Of a stretch of DNA of 64,000 bases, positions 34,800 to 47,200 are shown piece after piece. Origin of the DNA: Amanita rubescens (taxonomy: Eukaryota > Basidiomycota > Agaricomycetes > Agaricales > Amanitaceae). Numbering within the stretch: the stretch's first letter is position 1; each line of letters begins with the position of its first letter. The notes beneath the pieces were generated by a model that was not told the origin of the DNA, searched no databases, and saw nothing but the letters and a program-made list of their open reading frames with translations. The stretch spans positions 1-64,000 of the forward strand of contig WION01000264.1 of NCBI GenBank assembly GCA_015039365.1, in the 5' to 3' direction. A program made the translations under genes and the position numbers.

Positions 34800-35220
34800 C
34801 AGTTATCGGTTTCGATTCCGAACTGAAAACCTTGGAAAAAGACGGGAGCCTCATGCCCTTCCTACGGTCGGGGTCTTTTGGTTAGATGGCTTGAAATGTT
34901 TATCGCTTTAGGTCTGCCCAATATGCAGTAGATTGATGGTAATGACTAACAAATAGTATTGGATTCATAAGAATTAGCATCTGATGGAAGACGTATATTC
35001 AACATCCAGCGCCAGCGTAATACCTGCTTCAAGTGCATATTCGTGGCCTGAGGTAGCAAACTTGTACTCCATAGCTTTGGTCATTATACTGCTTTATGTA
35101 AAACCTCATCGTCGCTGCTCCGTGGGCCTCCAAGAAGTGTAGAAAATATTGCGTAAAAGTTAAAAAGAGTGAAAGAAGTCCCGGCGCAGTCCGATAGTGT
35201 TTGTGTATATTTACTCCCAC
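34800..35220 (+). pseudogene. Duplicated 3' end of the F-box gene
   Basis: The sequence repeats the last part of the F-box gene at 30103-31104 and its downstream flank. 'SELKTLEKDGSLMPFL' here matches 'SELILETLEKDGSLMPFL', and the strings 'GGATTCATAAGAATTAGCA' and 'TCGTGGCCTGAGG' recur downstream at matching spacing. An internal deletion fuses the frame early. No F-box domain is left, so this is a truncated copy. Confidence 0.75.
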
Positions 35221-35777
35221 TGGCCAATAGCAACAGACCTTGACCGATTCTCCCTCATTACCGTGGGCGACCTTACCTGCAGCGCAATTGAAAAGTTGAC
35301 AGCTTCCAAAAGAGGATCGCGTCGGGTCAGACCTAAAAGCGATGGTCCGTGCACCGCTTGACCATGCGCCAGTGTGGATTCGGAAGAGCTGTGGATCTCG
35401 AACTGTAGAGAGGTGCAGCTTGGTATGCACGGTGCAACGGCAGATACTCGGTTTCCACCAACGGTAACTCCACATCTGCGGAGGGACGCAGAACATCCTC
35501 CTCAAACCCTCAGGCTTAACTCACCAAACCCAAATCGGAGACGTACAAACAAGCGTGGTCTGAATCGGAACAAAATTTACTCGAGCAGCTTTTAGAAAGG
35601 ATAACTGAGGCGAAAAGAACCGGTGCGCGGTTTTTTTCCTCTTGCGCGGTTTCGCCTTTTTGTGCTAATATGAGGATGGATATGACAGGTGACAAAGGAT
35701 CTCGCGAATGATGAATGGGAGAAGAACCATAAACTAAGGTTGCGGGTGATCATTCGACATGACCCAAAACCTGCCCC
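35221..35777. other. No gene recognised
   Basis: Open frames here show no motif. The stretch ends at the outer edge of the left amidase arm. Confidence 0.4.
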
Positions 35778-38053
35778 TCACGCCCCCGAGTCTCTGACTC
35801 CACCCGCAACAATCTCACTCAGCCTAATCACTGCCTCGTCCTCTTGCGTACGTCCAACTACCTGCACAGACACAGGTGCATTCTCAAACAGCTCGGGCTC
35901 GTCTGTTTAATCTCAGCGCTAATCCCTGGCCAACTCAGAGGCGGACACATACAGAATTCGTATACCTGGCGGTCATACTCCCCAAAGAATTCGCTCCGGG
36001 TCTGTTTAATATCCCTTTGGGGATCGACTTTCGTTATCGGTATTACAAGCGCAGGATAATCAAGAAGGTTCCATATGACGGTATACTGAGTATACCTAAG
36101 ACGCCAATTATGTGGTCATTTGTAATTTGTGTTTATGTTACTCACTTGTCCATTCCGTGCGGTGGTGCCGGATATGGCGCCACGGGGGCAATGATAGCAT
36201 CAATCGGACGGCCTGTACCTGTCTCACTGGCCGAGGCTTGCCAGTATTCGAGATACTCCCTTCTTAGCTCACGCCTCTGCTTGTGTACTTGCCACAGTTC
36301 ATACGCTGTGAGGCTCTTTCCCCCTCTAGAACCCCAATCCGGGATCTCTCCCATCTTGCTTGGCTTTGGCCAAGTAGGGTGTTCGCCAGGTTGCGGAATC
36401 ATCGTTTTTATGACCGGTTCTCCTGTAGGTGCCGTACATGCAAGAAAGTCTTCTCCTCCGTCCGCAGTGTAGAGGCGAGACTTCCGAATATCAGTTAAAA
36501 ATGATTTTCGCTGGCTGCTCCACTCACAGCGACTTCGCCTATTTCAAACAGCTTGTGGGGTTTCCAAATGATGACTGTCGCGACTTTGGTGAGCTCAATT
36601 TCGGTTGTCATTCCAATACGCACCTCGGTGCCCTTTGGCAAGCAGGGCTGCTTTCACGATTTCTAACGCTCGAGTCACCGGAGGATGTGGATGGACGACC
36701 CCATCGTGCCACAATATTCCAAAGCACAATTGCCCGCCATTTCCGTGTTCAGCGAGGTTGTATGCCCTCTCGTTCCAAGGCATTCTCAGTATCATCGGGT
36801 CCCTGTTCCACGGGTGCGCATCAAGTACAATCTTCATGAATCGTTTGATTCCTTCAATGCTTGTCGTGATCGGCCCTAGTACAGACGATATTGCCTCCTG
36901 TCCATCAAGCGAGTTGACGCATCCGGCGTATGGCATTCGATTATACGATGGCCTAAGTCCATACAAGCCATTGAACGCTGACGGAATACGGATGGATCTA
37001 CGGTCGAGGTTCAGTCGTGGGGAGCTTCTGGAATGGGATTGACGGTGCAGATTTCTTACCCTCCAATGTCAGAACCTACGCCTGAAGGGATGTTTAATTA
37101 GTTGAAATATAAAGGGTAATTTAGACGAACCCAGTGGACTTCCCTTCAATGCTACGAATGATTCAGACCGTCGGTTCGTACTTGAAGAGGAGTTGGCTTA
37201 CCAACAAGCGCGCCTTCTCCTCCAGAAGAACCTCCTGACGTGAGAGCGCGGTTGAATGGATTAGCAGTTCTTCCAAATATATGATTATATGTCTCTGGCC
37301 ACTATATGCGGTATAAATGCGACGCTTTTCGCGGAAAAGAGATACACACCATCAGTGTCTGAGGCAGATTTGTCTTGACATATAGGACGGCCCCTTGTGA
37401 TTCTAGTATGTCTGCAAGGACAGAATTTTGTTCGGCAAAATTCCCAATCCAAGTCGTATACCCTGAGAAAAAGCGGATCAGACTCAAGGCGTAGCAATGT
37501 CTCCTGTTGACAAACCCATAGTAGATTCTATGCCTTTCACATCGATTTGGTCTTTGAGAGATATCGGAAGGCCTGGTTGGATGCTGGACGAGCCGTCCTG
37601 TGTACAAATGACATGATCATACCGTGTAGGGGCCCAATGGTTTTGCCCGTTTTCACGAATTGTTCATCCAACCATGCCGCACGCTTCAATGCACGGTCAA
37701 CGAATATCTCGGTGAGGCAATTTGTCTGGACAAAGCATCTCAAAAACGTTCAAGATCGACTACCTTGGACTCACTAGCTGTTGAGCAATTATAGCCCGCT
37801 TGGCAAAAGCCGTGGTGACTTCAACAGCAGACCATGTTTTGTTCGCAATTTTCTCGAGTAAAACCTCAACTAGTGTATTTGTTATCTCTACCTCTTTCTC
37901 GGTCAAAATCTTTGATTGTTCTGGGATCTGTGTGACATCCAACAGACTTGCGGGAGGCGGATTTGAGAGAATCCACTGTGTGGGCAGGAGGTCATCTCTT
38001 CTTTTCCTCTTGTCTTCTGCGAGCTGTCTCCAGCCTTTGCCCTGGGTTGCCAT
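35778..38053 (-). CDS. Amidase (acetamidase-like, amidase signature family), left copy
   Basis: Starts at 38053 with MATQGKGWRQLAEDK and ends with TGA at 35778-35780; about nine introns. The chain reads 'TNCLTEIFVDRALKRAAWLD', 'LPISLKDQIDVKG' (catalytic Lys), 'GYTTWIGNFAEQNSVLADIL', 'NPFNRALTSGGSSGGEGALV' (cis-Ser loop), 'VGSDIGG' plus 'SIRIPSAFNGLYGLRPSYNR' (nucleophilic Ser), 'CFGILWHDGVVHPHPPVTRA', 'TMIPQPG', 'IDAIIAPVAPYPAPPHGM', 'YTVIWNLLDYPALVIPITKV' and 'NAPVSVQVVGRTQEDEAV'. The Ser-cisSer-Lys triad is complete. Fungal members hydrolyse small amides for nitrogen use. It is the mirror image of the gene at 50528-52810, with the same exon plan. Confidence 0.87.
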
Positions 38054-38594
38054 TGGTATGCTTATCCTGATAACGCGGCATGGTTATATAGCTGATTGCC
38101 GACGGAATAAGAAGCACCCAGCGGCACTCGTGACCATGTGGCGATCGTGTCCAACCGCTGTGACAGGTTTTGTATGCAGGTCCTCCAGAGACGTTCAGTC
38201 AATGTCCTTGTACTGCCCTTGGGATCCCATGACTTGACCTGACCCCCATAAGGTCCTGTTGCTTCAATGGCAATACATAAGTACGTACTGGTGACTCGGA
38301 TGCAATGATTGCGTGGCAAAGCTTAATCCTGAGTCATTTCTTCCCGTCCCTAGACTATTAGACGAATATGGCATTTGACGTTGCCGCTGATGTGCCTTTC
38401 CCGCGCCGCTTTGACATTACCACCGTATATGTTAGATAAAAAGCCACCTGATCATATCCGACGACGACAGCGAAGAAGATGCAAGCGAGCAATCTAAGAA
38501 GAAAGGCTTGATAATCAGGCAAAATCTTCAGGGACCCCTGACATCGGTCAGAAACGGAGCCTTTCTGATCATGAGGAAGATGTGTCGTAAACTA
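35778..38594. repeat. Left arm of an inverted duplication
   Basis: About 2.8 kb matching 49956-52810 in reverse complement. It covers the amidase gene, its promoter ('CCGACGGAATAAGAAG' at about 38100) and a 3' remnant of another gene: 'DDDSEEDASEQSKKKG' here and a close variant in the right arm. Similarity stops abruptly after the CGTAAACT block at about 38590. The arms differ by many substitutions and small indels, so the duplication is not brand new. Confidence 0.8.
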
Positions 38595-41203
38595 AAAAGT
38601 AATGTTTTGTATTATCTTTATATTGAGCACAATTCCCGATCCCTTGTAATAAGAAAAACATGATAATCAACTGGCTTTGCGCAAAGGATGGAACAGGAAT
38701 AAGAAGAAACCCGCATCCAAAAATAAAGAGGACGTTCAAGCCTCGGACGGTATCATTCATAACTGCGCAGGCTACGTTGGCGAAAGTGATGATGTAGAAA
38801 TGAAAGCGGTGCATAAAAGTGGGAACGTGCTCAGGCTGGTGATGATAAAGTTCAGTCAATGCCATATAAACTCTTCTGATAGATCTAGTCCGCAGCTTGG
38901 CAACATCGAGCCTAATCCGGTGACATCCAAGACCATTCATGTCGAAAAACAAGGCCGCAACGAGACCGGCAAACGAACCACTTGCCGGCCGAAGCACGCG
39001 ATGACTTCGAAACATGATTGCGCCGCTTGTACGCCTCAAGGCTGGGGCTCTCAGCAACCCGTGGCAAGCACTCCAAGTTGATGAGGTTCAGGCGGACTGC
39101 AATAGTGGATGATGTCCATGGCATTTTATGGTCTGGTATGCAACTCGCAACTCGCATTATTTTTTAACTAAGCTAATTTTCAAGTCCCTTTCGAAAGGGG
39201 CTTCTCTGTATGGAATTATACATGGTACGGAACTAGAGCAGAGTTACTAATGAAAGTCAGTGCAAATACGAGTGATTAGGGAATGGTGGTTAGGAGAGAG
39301 CATGATAAGACGAGACTAAAGTGCTATGATGAACCATACTGCAGGTAGTAAAAGTTGGTTAGTAGTGGTTGCGAAGAAACCATAATCCGAGTCGTTTGAT
39401 GTGCAGTGGCACCAGGTAGAGGATGTAGGGGACATTTCTGTTGAGTCAGAAGACGAATTGAAACAACAACAAAGTTACCCAACAAGCAGAAAACGCCGAG
39501 CGGATTGGGCATTTGATGTATTGCTAGTGTTGTACGTACCCTGATGCAGTCATATTTTCGATTTTGTCTGTCATAGGCCCGCGCAAGTCCAATCATTTCC
39601 AGGTGGGCGCCAAACAAGCACGCTTGGGCGACGACGAGCCACTTCCAGCTTCCGGCGGTTTTCTTGTTTTGCAATCTCTGGCAAACGACGCAATGGATAG
39701 AAACAACAAAAAAGAACATCAACTAGCCCTGCAGCTTGCCATGTTTCGCCGCAGCCTTTCCCTCCGTGAATCTAGTGCCGAACAGCTTGAGAAAGGGTGA
39801 GCGAAAGCTCCTGGATTTTCTTTCGCTCACCTCGAGTCGACCGTCGATGGGACTTGATAGACGAGGTGCACGATACGAACGCCCGGCGGGTGCGGTATGA
39901 CTAAGGGCTTGCAGGTAGACCGTAGGTAAGCAGGACCCACCTACCTCGAAAGCATCGTCACCGCCCCCCGCGCAGGTTGTTGTAGTAATAGAAACTGAGT
40001 CACCGGGGCAACGCAACGGGAGAAACGTGGGCAGCAGATGAAAAGGAACGCGTCAGATTTGGAGCAGGCGAGCTAGTGGCAGAAGGAGAAGAAGGTGTAG
40101 GGCACGCCAGATACACGTTCGTCAGAGGCGATGGCACCTAGACTAGTAGGTATTTGGGCATGCTGGGGAGATGGATAGCGCTGAATAAAAAGGCAGAATT
40201 GCGACCGCTGACGGCCACGGGGTGACAAAGGCATCGTGGGACTGGCAGGTAGGGGGGACATGAATGAGGGAATTTTAGACTAGTAGAGCTTAAGTTGGAG
40301 TACTTGAGAGGCAGAGTCGCTCCGGAGTTGGGGCAAAATTTCGATGACGCAGAAATGGACTAGTGAGGCAGGAATTGTCTTGGCTGGCGGACTTACCCCT
40401 TATGTCCGTCTGTCATTTTCCACCCTTGCGCCATACTTGGCCTGAACGGCTAGTATACCCAATCCTTTGCTTGGTAGGATGCGTCGCTTAGCCTCATCCT
40501 CCGCATATCGCCAGGCCGTGGTAGATGTTGGCAGAGATCCACAAGTGACCGGTCTTCTTTTCGATGTTTTCATACGTTCGTTGGCTCGACTATATTGAAG
40601 ATTGGTTAGGTTTCAATGAATTGGCGGGGACGCGAAAAGGGTGGTTGGGGAGCGTGGACAGTTTGTAGCCCTAGGAAGTGGGGTCAACGAAGGGACTTCG
40701 CTTGCCGAGCGCCCGTCCAGATTGTTGCGTCACTAGCCTGAGAGTCCGTAGGCTAGAATAAGACAGGGTGAGATGGGCCTGGTATCCATGTTGCTGAATG
40801 GAGAAACCAAATATATATGACTGGGTTTGAGAGCGACCTGGTTCGAGGATCAGTGGCGCCGCAGCCTCAGCCTGAACATAAGGTTACGCACTCTCGACAC
40901 ACGCACCATCCGATTTCGCTCGTACCCGGGTCCGTGCCACACAGTAGTGACTCGCATCGCTCTGTGCTCTGGAGTTCTCGCATCGTCTCTCGAAGTTCTC
41001 GGAGCATCGTTTCTAACTGGCTGTTGCCTGTCGCACGGTCACCTGACGCACCTTGTTGATCTCGACCCGCTCGCCGCTGCCCATCCAGCTATAGCATTTT
41101 CTCATCATTCAATTCTTTGGTGTACTTTTCTGTGGAAGAAGGCATTTCCTTTTCACCACCCCTCACCAAACAATCTCATTGTGATTCTAGAACAACACCA
41201 ATT
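38595..41203. other. Gene-poor stretch left of the CpG-poor island
   Basis: Several open frames of 60-160 codons exist on both strands (38569-39057 minus, 38677-39081 plus, 39324-39722 minus), but none has a motif or exon partner. CpG frequency is normal up to about 41090 and falls sharply just before the GTPase start. Confidence 0.4.
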
Positions 41204-44200
41204 ATGGCTGCACCTTCTTTGAGTAAGTATGCCTTGGCATTACAGTCAGTAATACTAATCCTCAACCACTACTAATGCATATAATTAGATCAAGATGAGA
41301 TGCATGTTAAAATGCTCAGGGATCACTACCTATGCCCATATTTTCACATCCTTCTCATTGGGAGGGCTAATGCAGGCAAGACAACCATCCTTGAGAAGGT
41401 TTGTGGTGTAGGAAAGGGGACAAATCCCATCATATATAACAAGGATGGTAAGTCAGTCTGAGTTTTGTGTTTCCTTAGACTGTTGAGTTTCTTGCAGGTA
41501 ATCAGCTTGAACAATCTGTGATTCACTTGATGCCATCAATAGAGGTGAGTCAGGTACTGATGTATGATTGTACCCATTCACACAGTGCAATGATAATAGA
41601 GAGGCCTGCATAATATTGAGCATCAAATTACATACCCTGGAAGTAACTTTATCTTCCATGACTCTCAGGGTTTTGAATCTGGTTCAGCTGAGGAATTGGA
41701 GAATGCTTGGAAGTTCATTGAAAACAAGTCTGCAGAAACTGAGTTAAAGAATCAGCTGCATGCAATTTGGTATCTTTTGAAGCTGTTTTATTCCTTTATG
41801 GTACTGTCTGACCTGGTTTCCTGTAGGTACTGTATACCCATGGACAGCCCTCGTCCCATTCTACCTGCAGAACTTGAGTTCTTCAATAAAGGGACAGGCA
41901 GAGGTAAGTCCTAATTAATTCATATCTCATCTTGTTATTTGGGGAGATTGTTTATCCTTAACTGTTATTACCTCTCTTTCCTTTTGCTAAATTTCCACAA
42001 AATCTACTAAGTACCGAATTACAGTTTACTGACTAGTAAATATGCCCTTTACAGTTCCTTTGGTGGCTATATTCACTAAATTTGATGGTCAAATAGCCAC
42101 TGCATTTGTCAACTTGACTGATTCAAAGGATGAAGATAGGTGGGAGAGAGCCAGGGAAATCGCTGACATAATTTTTCAGGAAGTTTACCTTCCTAAAGTT
42201 TTCAATGCCAAATATCCTCCTAAGACATATGTGCGATTGGAAGGTGAGAATTATGAGGGTTTCTTCCTGAAAATTGGGAGTAATGTTGTTTCCTAGACAT
42301 GGATTTACCAGAGAAGAATTGTGCTGAATTAACTCAGCAAACTGCTGATGCAATAGATGATGACAGCATACGTCACTTGTTTATTTCAACACAGAAAAAC
42401 AATCTTGACCTTTGTGTCAAATCTGCACTTCAGTGAGTGTCACATTCAAAATGTCACTAACTAACATTGACATTGGTCAGGCATGTTCTGAAATATAAAG
42501 ATTTGACATGGGATGAGGTCATTATAATAGTTTTTTCCAAATTTCCACATTTCTGGGTATGTACCTTCATCAAACTGCATATTAGTATAGGAAAAGTTAA
42601 ATGGCAGTAGGTGGACAGGGTGGTAGGTGGCCTTCATATGGGATGATTAATACTTAGCAAAAAGTTCATTAGGAGGTAAGTAACATTCCAATGCCTTGAC
42701 ATGAAAACAAAATTAGCCATGCTCCAGAATAAACAACTAAGTGAAACACAGGTTAGTTGTCACCATATTCTTGATGGCATACTCTGATGTTATTGATATC
42801 AGTGGGTAAGTGACATAGAACTAGCATGGATCTATATTGCCTCATGGCAACAGTTTGTGAGTAATGCTTTCTTTTATGTCAACAGTGTTGTCCCATAATC
42901 TACAGGATGTGAGTCACTCATTGACACTCAATTTTGATTTTTGGAAAATGATCCCATATTGCATCATGTATAACCAATAGAAAGTGAGTTAATCTACCAT
43001 TGGAAGCAGACCTGTCAACCTAGTCTCTCATGGACAGGGAGTGAGTAGTACAACACTGCATCACACCACATCTGACCTGCTTAAAGAAAGTAAGCAACAT
43101 CAGTGTTTGTGCAGTTTGTCAGACATACTTTAATGAACAATAGAAAGTTGGTGACATATGTATTGTTATCTGAAAGAGAATCTCAACAAACTTCATTGGA
43201 TTAATAATAGGAAGTAAGTGACATTTCATTTCTGTCTGTTGAAAAACATTACATCTTGTCCCAAAACAACAGACAGTGAATATTTCTCCTTTCAATGCCT
43301 CTTCACTATTCCAAAACAAACAGGATGTATGTGCTACTTTGTTTAGATTTCAAAATTTGTCATATGAAATACTATGGCAAAAGAGAGTCAGTGGCATTAT
43401 TTTCCTTTCTTAATTGATTATGCTAATTGCATTCTAAAAGGAAGTGAGTGCAAAATCTGCAACAACACAATTTTAACACATTGTTGTGTTCTACAGATTG
43501 TGAGTGATATTGTAAGTTTTGTGAAAAGCAGTGAAGTCATATCTTTTCCTATAAACGTAGAAGGTTAGCAGCATGCCATGCTGGTTTAGTGGTTTAAGAG
43601 ATGACCCCATCAAAATTTGGCTAACAGTATGTGAGTAGCATGGCAAATAATTTTTGAAAAGCTGTTCTATGTATTTTTCCATACTACTGGCAGGATGTGA
43701 GCAACATTCAAGGTTTTTAAGGCAGTCTCATAACATCTTTCCCATCATCAACAGGGAGTGAGTGACATTGCATGTCTTGTGAAAGGTAGCCTCATCACAT
43801 GTTTCCCTATGAACAACAGGAAGTGAGTAACATTACATGTTTGTGAATGTCTCATCACCTCTTTTCCTATGGCCAACAGGAAGTCAGTGATATATTGCAC
43901 ATCTTGTGAAAGGCAGTCTCATCACATCTTTTCCTATGACCATCAGGTTGTGAGTGACATTGCACATTTTGTGAATGGCAATTGCCAATCTCATCACTTC
44001 TTTTCCTATGACCAATAGCAAGTGAGTAGCATTGTACATTTTATTAAAGCCAGTCTCATCACATCTTTCCCAACAGGATGTGAGTGACATTCCACATTTT
44101 GTGAAAGTCAGTCTCATCACATGTTTTCCTATGACCAACAGCTTCAAGTGAGTGACATTGCACACTTTGTGAAAAGCAGTCTCCTCACATAATTTCCAAT

Positions 44201-47200
44201 GACTAACAGCAAGTGAGTGACATTGCACATTTTGTGAAGGTCATCACACCTTTTCCTATGAGCAATAGCAAGTGAGTGACATTCCACATTTGGTGAATGG
44301 CAGGCTCATCGCATCTTTCCCTATTATGGACAGGATGTGAGTGACATTGCACATTTTGTGAAAGGCAGTCTCATTACAGCCTTTCCTATGACCAACAGGG
44401 AGTGAGTGCCATTGCTTATTTTGTGAAGTGCAGTCTCATTACATCTTTTCTATGACCAACAGGGAGTGAGTATATTTTGTGAAGTGCAGTCTCATCACAT
44501 TTTATCCTACATATGACCAACAGCTTGTGAGTGACATTTCACATTTTGTGAAAAGCATCTCATCACATCTTTTCCTGTGACCAACAGGGAGTGAGCAACA
44601 TTGTACATTTTGTCAATGGCAGTCTCAGTATCACATATATGATCAACAGCTTGTGAGTGACATTCCACATTTTGTGAAAGGCAGTTGCATCATATCTTTT
44701 CATATGACCAACAGTTTGTGAGTGACATTCCACATTTTGTGAAAGGCTTTCTCATCACATCTTTCCCTATGATCAACAGCGAGTGAGTGACATTTCTCAC
44801 TTTTTGAAGTGCATCCCATTACATCTTTTCCTATGAACAACAGGGAGTGAGTAACATTGCACATTTGTGAAAGGCATTCTCATCACCTCTTTCCCTATGA
44901 ACAACAGCTTGTGAGTGACATTTCACATTTTGTGAAAGGCAGTCTTGTCACATCTTGTCTCATAACCAATAGCTTGTGAGTGACATTGCACATTTTGTGA
45001 AAGACAGTTTCATCACATCCTTTCCTATGACCACCAGGGAGTGGGTGCCATTGCATGTTTTGTGATCAGTCTCATCACATCTTCCCCTATTATGGACAGG
45101 ATGTGAGTGACATTGCACATTTCATAAAAGGGAGTCTCATGACATCTTTTCCTATGACCAACAGTTTGTGAGTAACATTGCACATTTTGTGAAAGGCAAT
45201 CTCATGACATCTTTTCCTATGACCAACAGCTTGTGAGTGACATTGCACATTTTGTGAAAGGTGGTCTCATGACATCTTTTCCAATGACAATGACCAACAG
45301 TTTGTGAGTGACATTGCACATTTCATGAAAGGCAGGCTCATCACACCTTTTCCTACACCCAATAGCAAGTGAGTGACATTGCACATTTTGTGAAAGGCAG
45401 TTTCATCACATTTTCTCCTATGACCAACAGGGAGTGAGTAGCATTGCATATTTTGTGAAAGGCAGTCTCATCACATCTTTTCCTATGATCAACAGCAAGT
45501 GAGTGGCATTGCACAATTTGGGAAAGGCAGTCTCCACACCTTTTTCCATGACCAACAGCGAGTGAGTAATTTTGTGAAAAGCAGTCTCATCATATCATTT
45601 CCTATGACCAACAGCGAGTGAGCCTTCACATTGCATATTTTGTGAAAGTCAGTCTCATCACATCTTTTCCTATGACCAACAGCGAGTGAGTAACATTGCA
45701 CATTTGTGAAAGTCAGTCTCATCATATCTTTTCCAATGACCAACAGGGAGTGAGTAGCATTCCACATTTTGTGAAAGGCAGTCTCATCACATCAATTCCT
45801 ATGACCAACAGCGAGTGAGTGACATTGCACATTTTGTGAAAGGCAGTCTCACCACATCTTTTCCTATGATCAACAGGTTGTGGGTGACATTGCACATTTT
45901 GTGAAAGTCAGTCTCATCACATCTATTCCTACAACCAACAGCAAGCAGTGAGTCACATTGCACAGTTTGTGAAAGGCACTCTCATCACATCCTTTCCTAT
46001 CACCACCAGGGAGTGAGTCACCTTGCACTTTTGTGAAAGCCAGTCATCACATTTCTTCCTATCACCACCAGGGAGTGAGTTACATTGCATATTTTGTGAA
46101 ATCCAGTCTCATCACACCTTTTCCTATGGCCAACAGTTTGTGAGTGTCATTGCACATTTTGTGAAAGGCACTCATCACATCTGTTTCTATGACTGACAGC
46201 GAGTAAGTGACATTTTATGCATTTTGTAAAGTGTAGTCTCATCACATCTTTTCCTATGACTACCAGGGAGTGAGCAACATTGCACATTCTGTGATAGGCA
46301 TCTCATTACATCTTTTCCTATGACCAACAGGCTGTGAGTGACATTGCATATTTTGTGAAAAGCAGTCTCATCACATCTTTTTCTATGACCAACAGGTTGT
46401 TAGTGACAATGACATTGCACATTTTGTGAAAGGCAGTCTCATCAGATTTCTTCCTATGACCCACAGGAAGTGTGTAACATTCCACATTTTGTGAAAGGCA
46501 GTCTCATGACATCTTTTCCTATGACCAATAGCGAGTGAGTGACATTACACCTTTTGTGGCAGGCAGTCTCATCACACCTTTTCCTATGCATGACCAACAG
46601 GAAGTGAGTGACATTCCACATTTTGTGAATTCTAGTCTCATGACATCTTTTCCTATGACCAACAGTTTGTGAGTGACATTGAACATTTTGTGAAATGCAC
46701 TCATGTCATCTTTTCCTATGACCAATAGCGAGTGAGTGACATTGCACATTTTGTCCAAGGCAATCTCATCACGTCTTGTCCTATGACCAACAGGAAGTGA
46801 GTGATAGCAGATGTTGTGAAAGGATGTCTCATCACATCTTTCCCTGTAACCAACAGGAAGTGAGTGACATTGTACATGTTTTGAACAGCAGTCTAACATC
46901 TTTTCCTATGATTAATAGCTTGTGAGTGACATCACAAATCTTCTGACCTGTATTCTCACCATAATTCATGAATGTTTGAAATATCATTACATCATTATGT
47001 ATATTAGAAAGTGAGCATGTTGCCATATTTTTTCCATGTCTCACTTTTCCATTATTATCATTATAGATTGTGAGATTTCATTTCAGCTGACCCACTCCCA
47101 TGTTATGTGGTCATTCCTGTCACTTATATCTTCCTTAATTTCCAGGTGTGTCACAGATCTGATTCAAGAGGTATTGATTTTTATATCAGTTTGCATACTA

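Noticed and set aside
38569..39057. A 162-codon minus-strand frame with hydrophobic stretches
   Set aside because: No family motif or exon partner, and the opposite strand is equally open; likely chance.
43884..46899. Minus-strand open frames of 60-126 codons with recurring 'MQCHSL' and 'VIGKDVMRL' blocks
   Set aside because: They are simply the complement of the 64-bp intron-like repeat and share its period; no start, signal or domain supports a repetitive protein.
42806..47066. CRISPR-like array
   Set aside because: The whole unit is repeated, the 'spacers' are only 3-6 nt, and the context is a spliced fungal gene.
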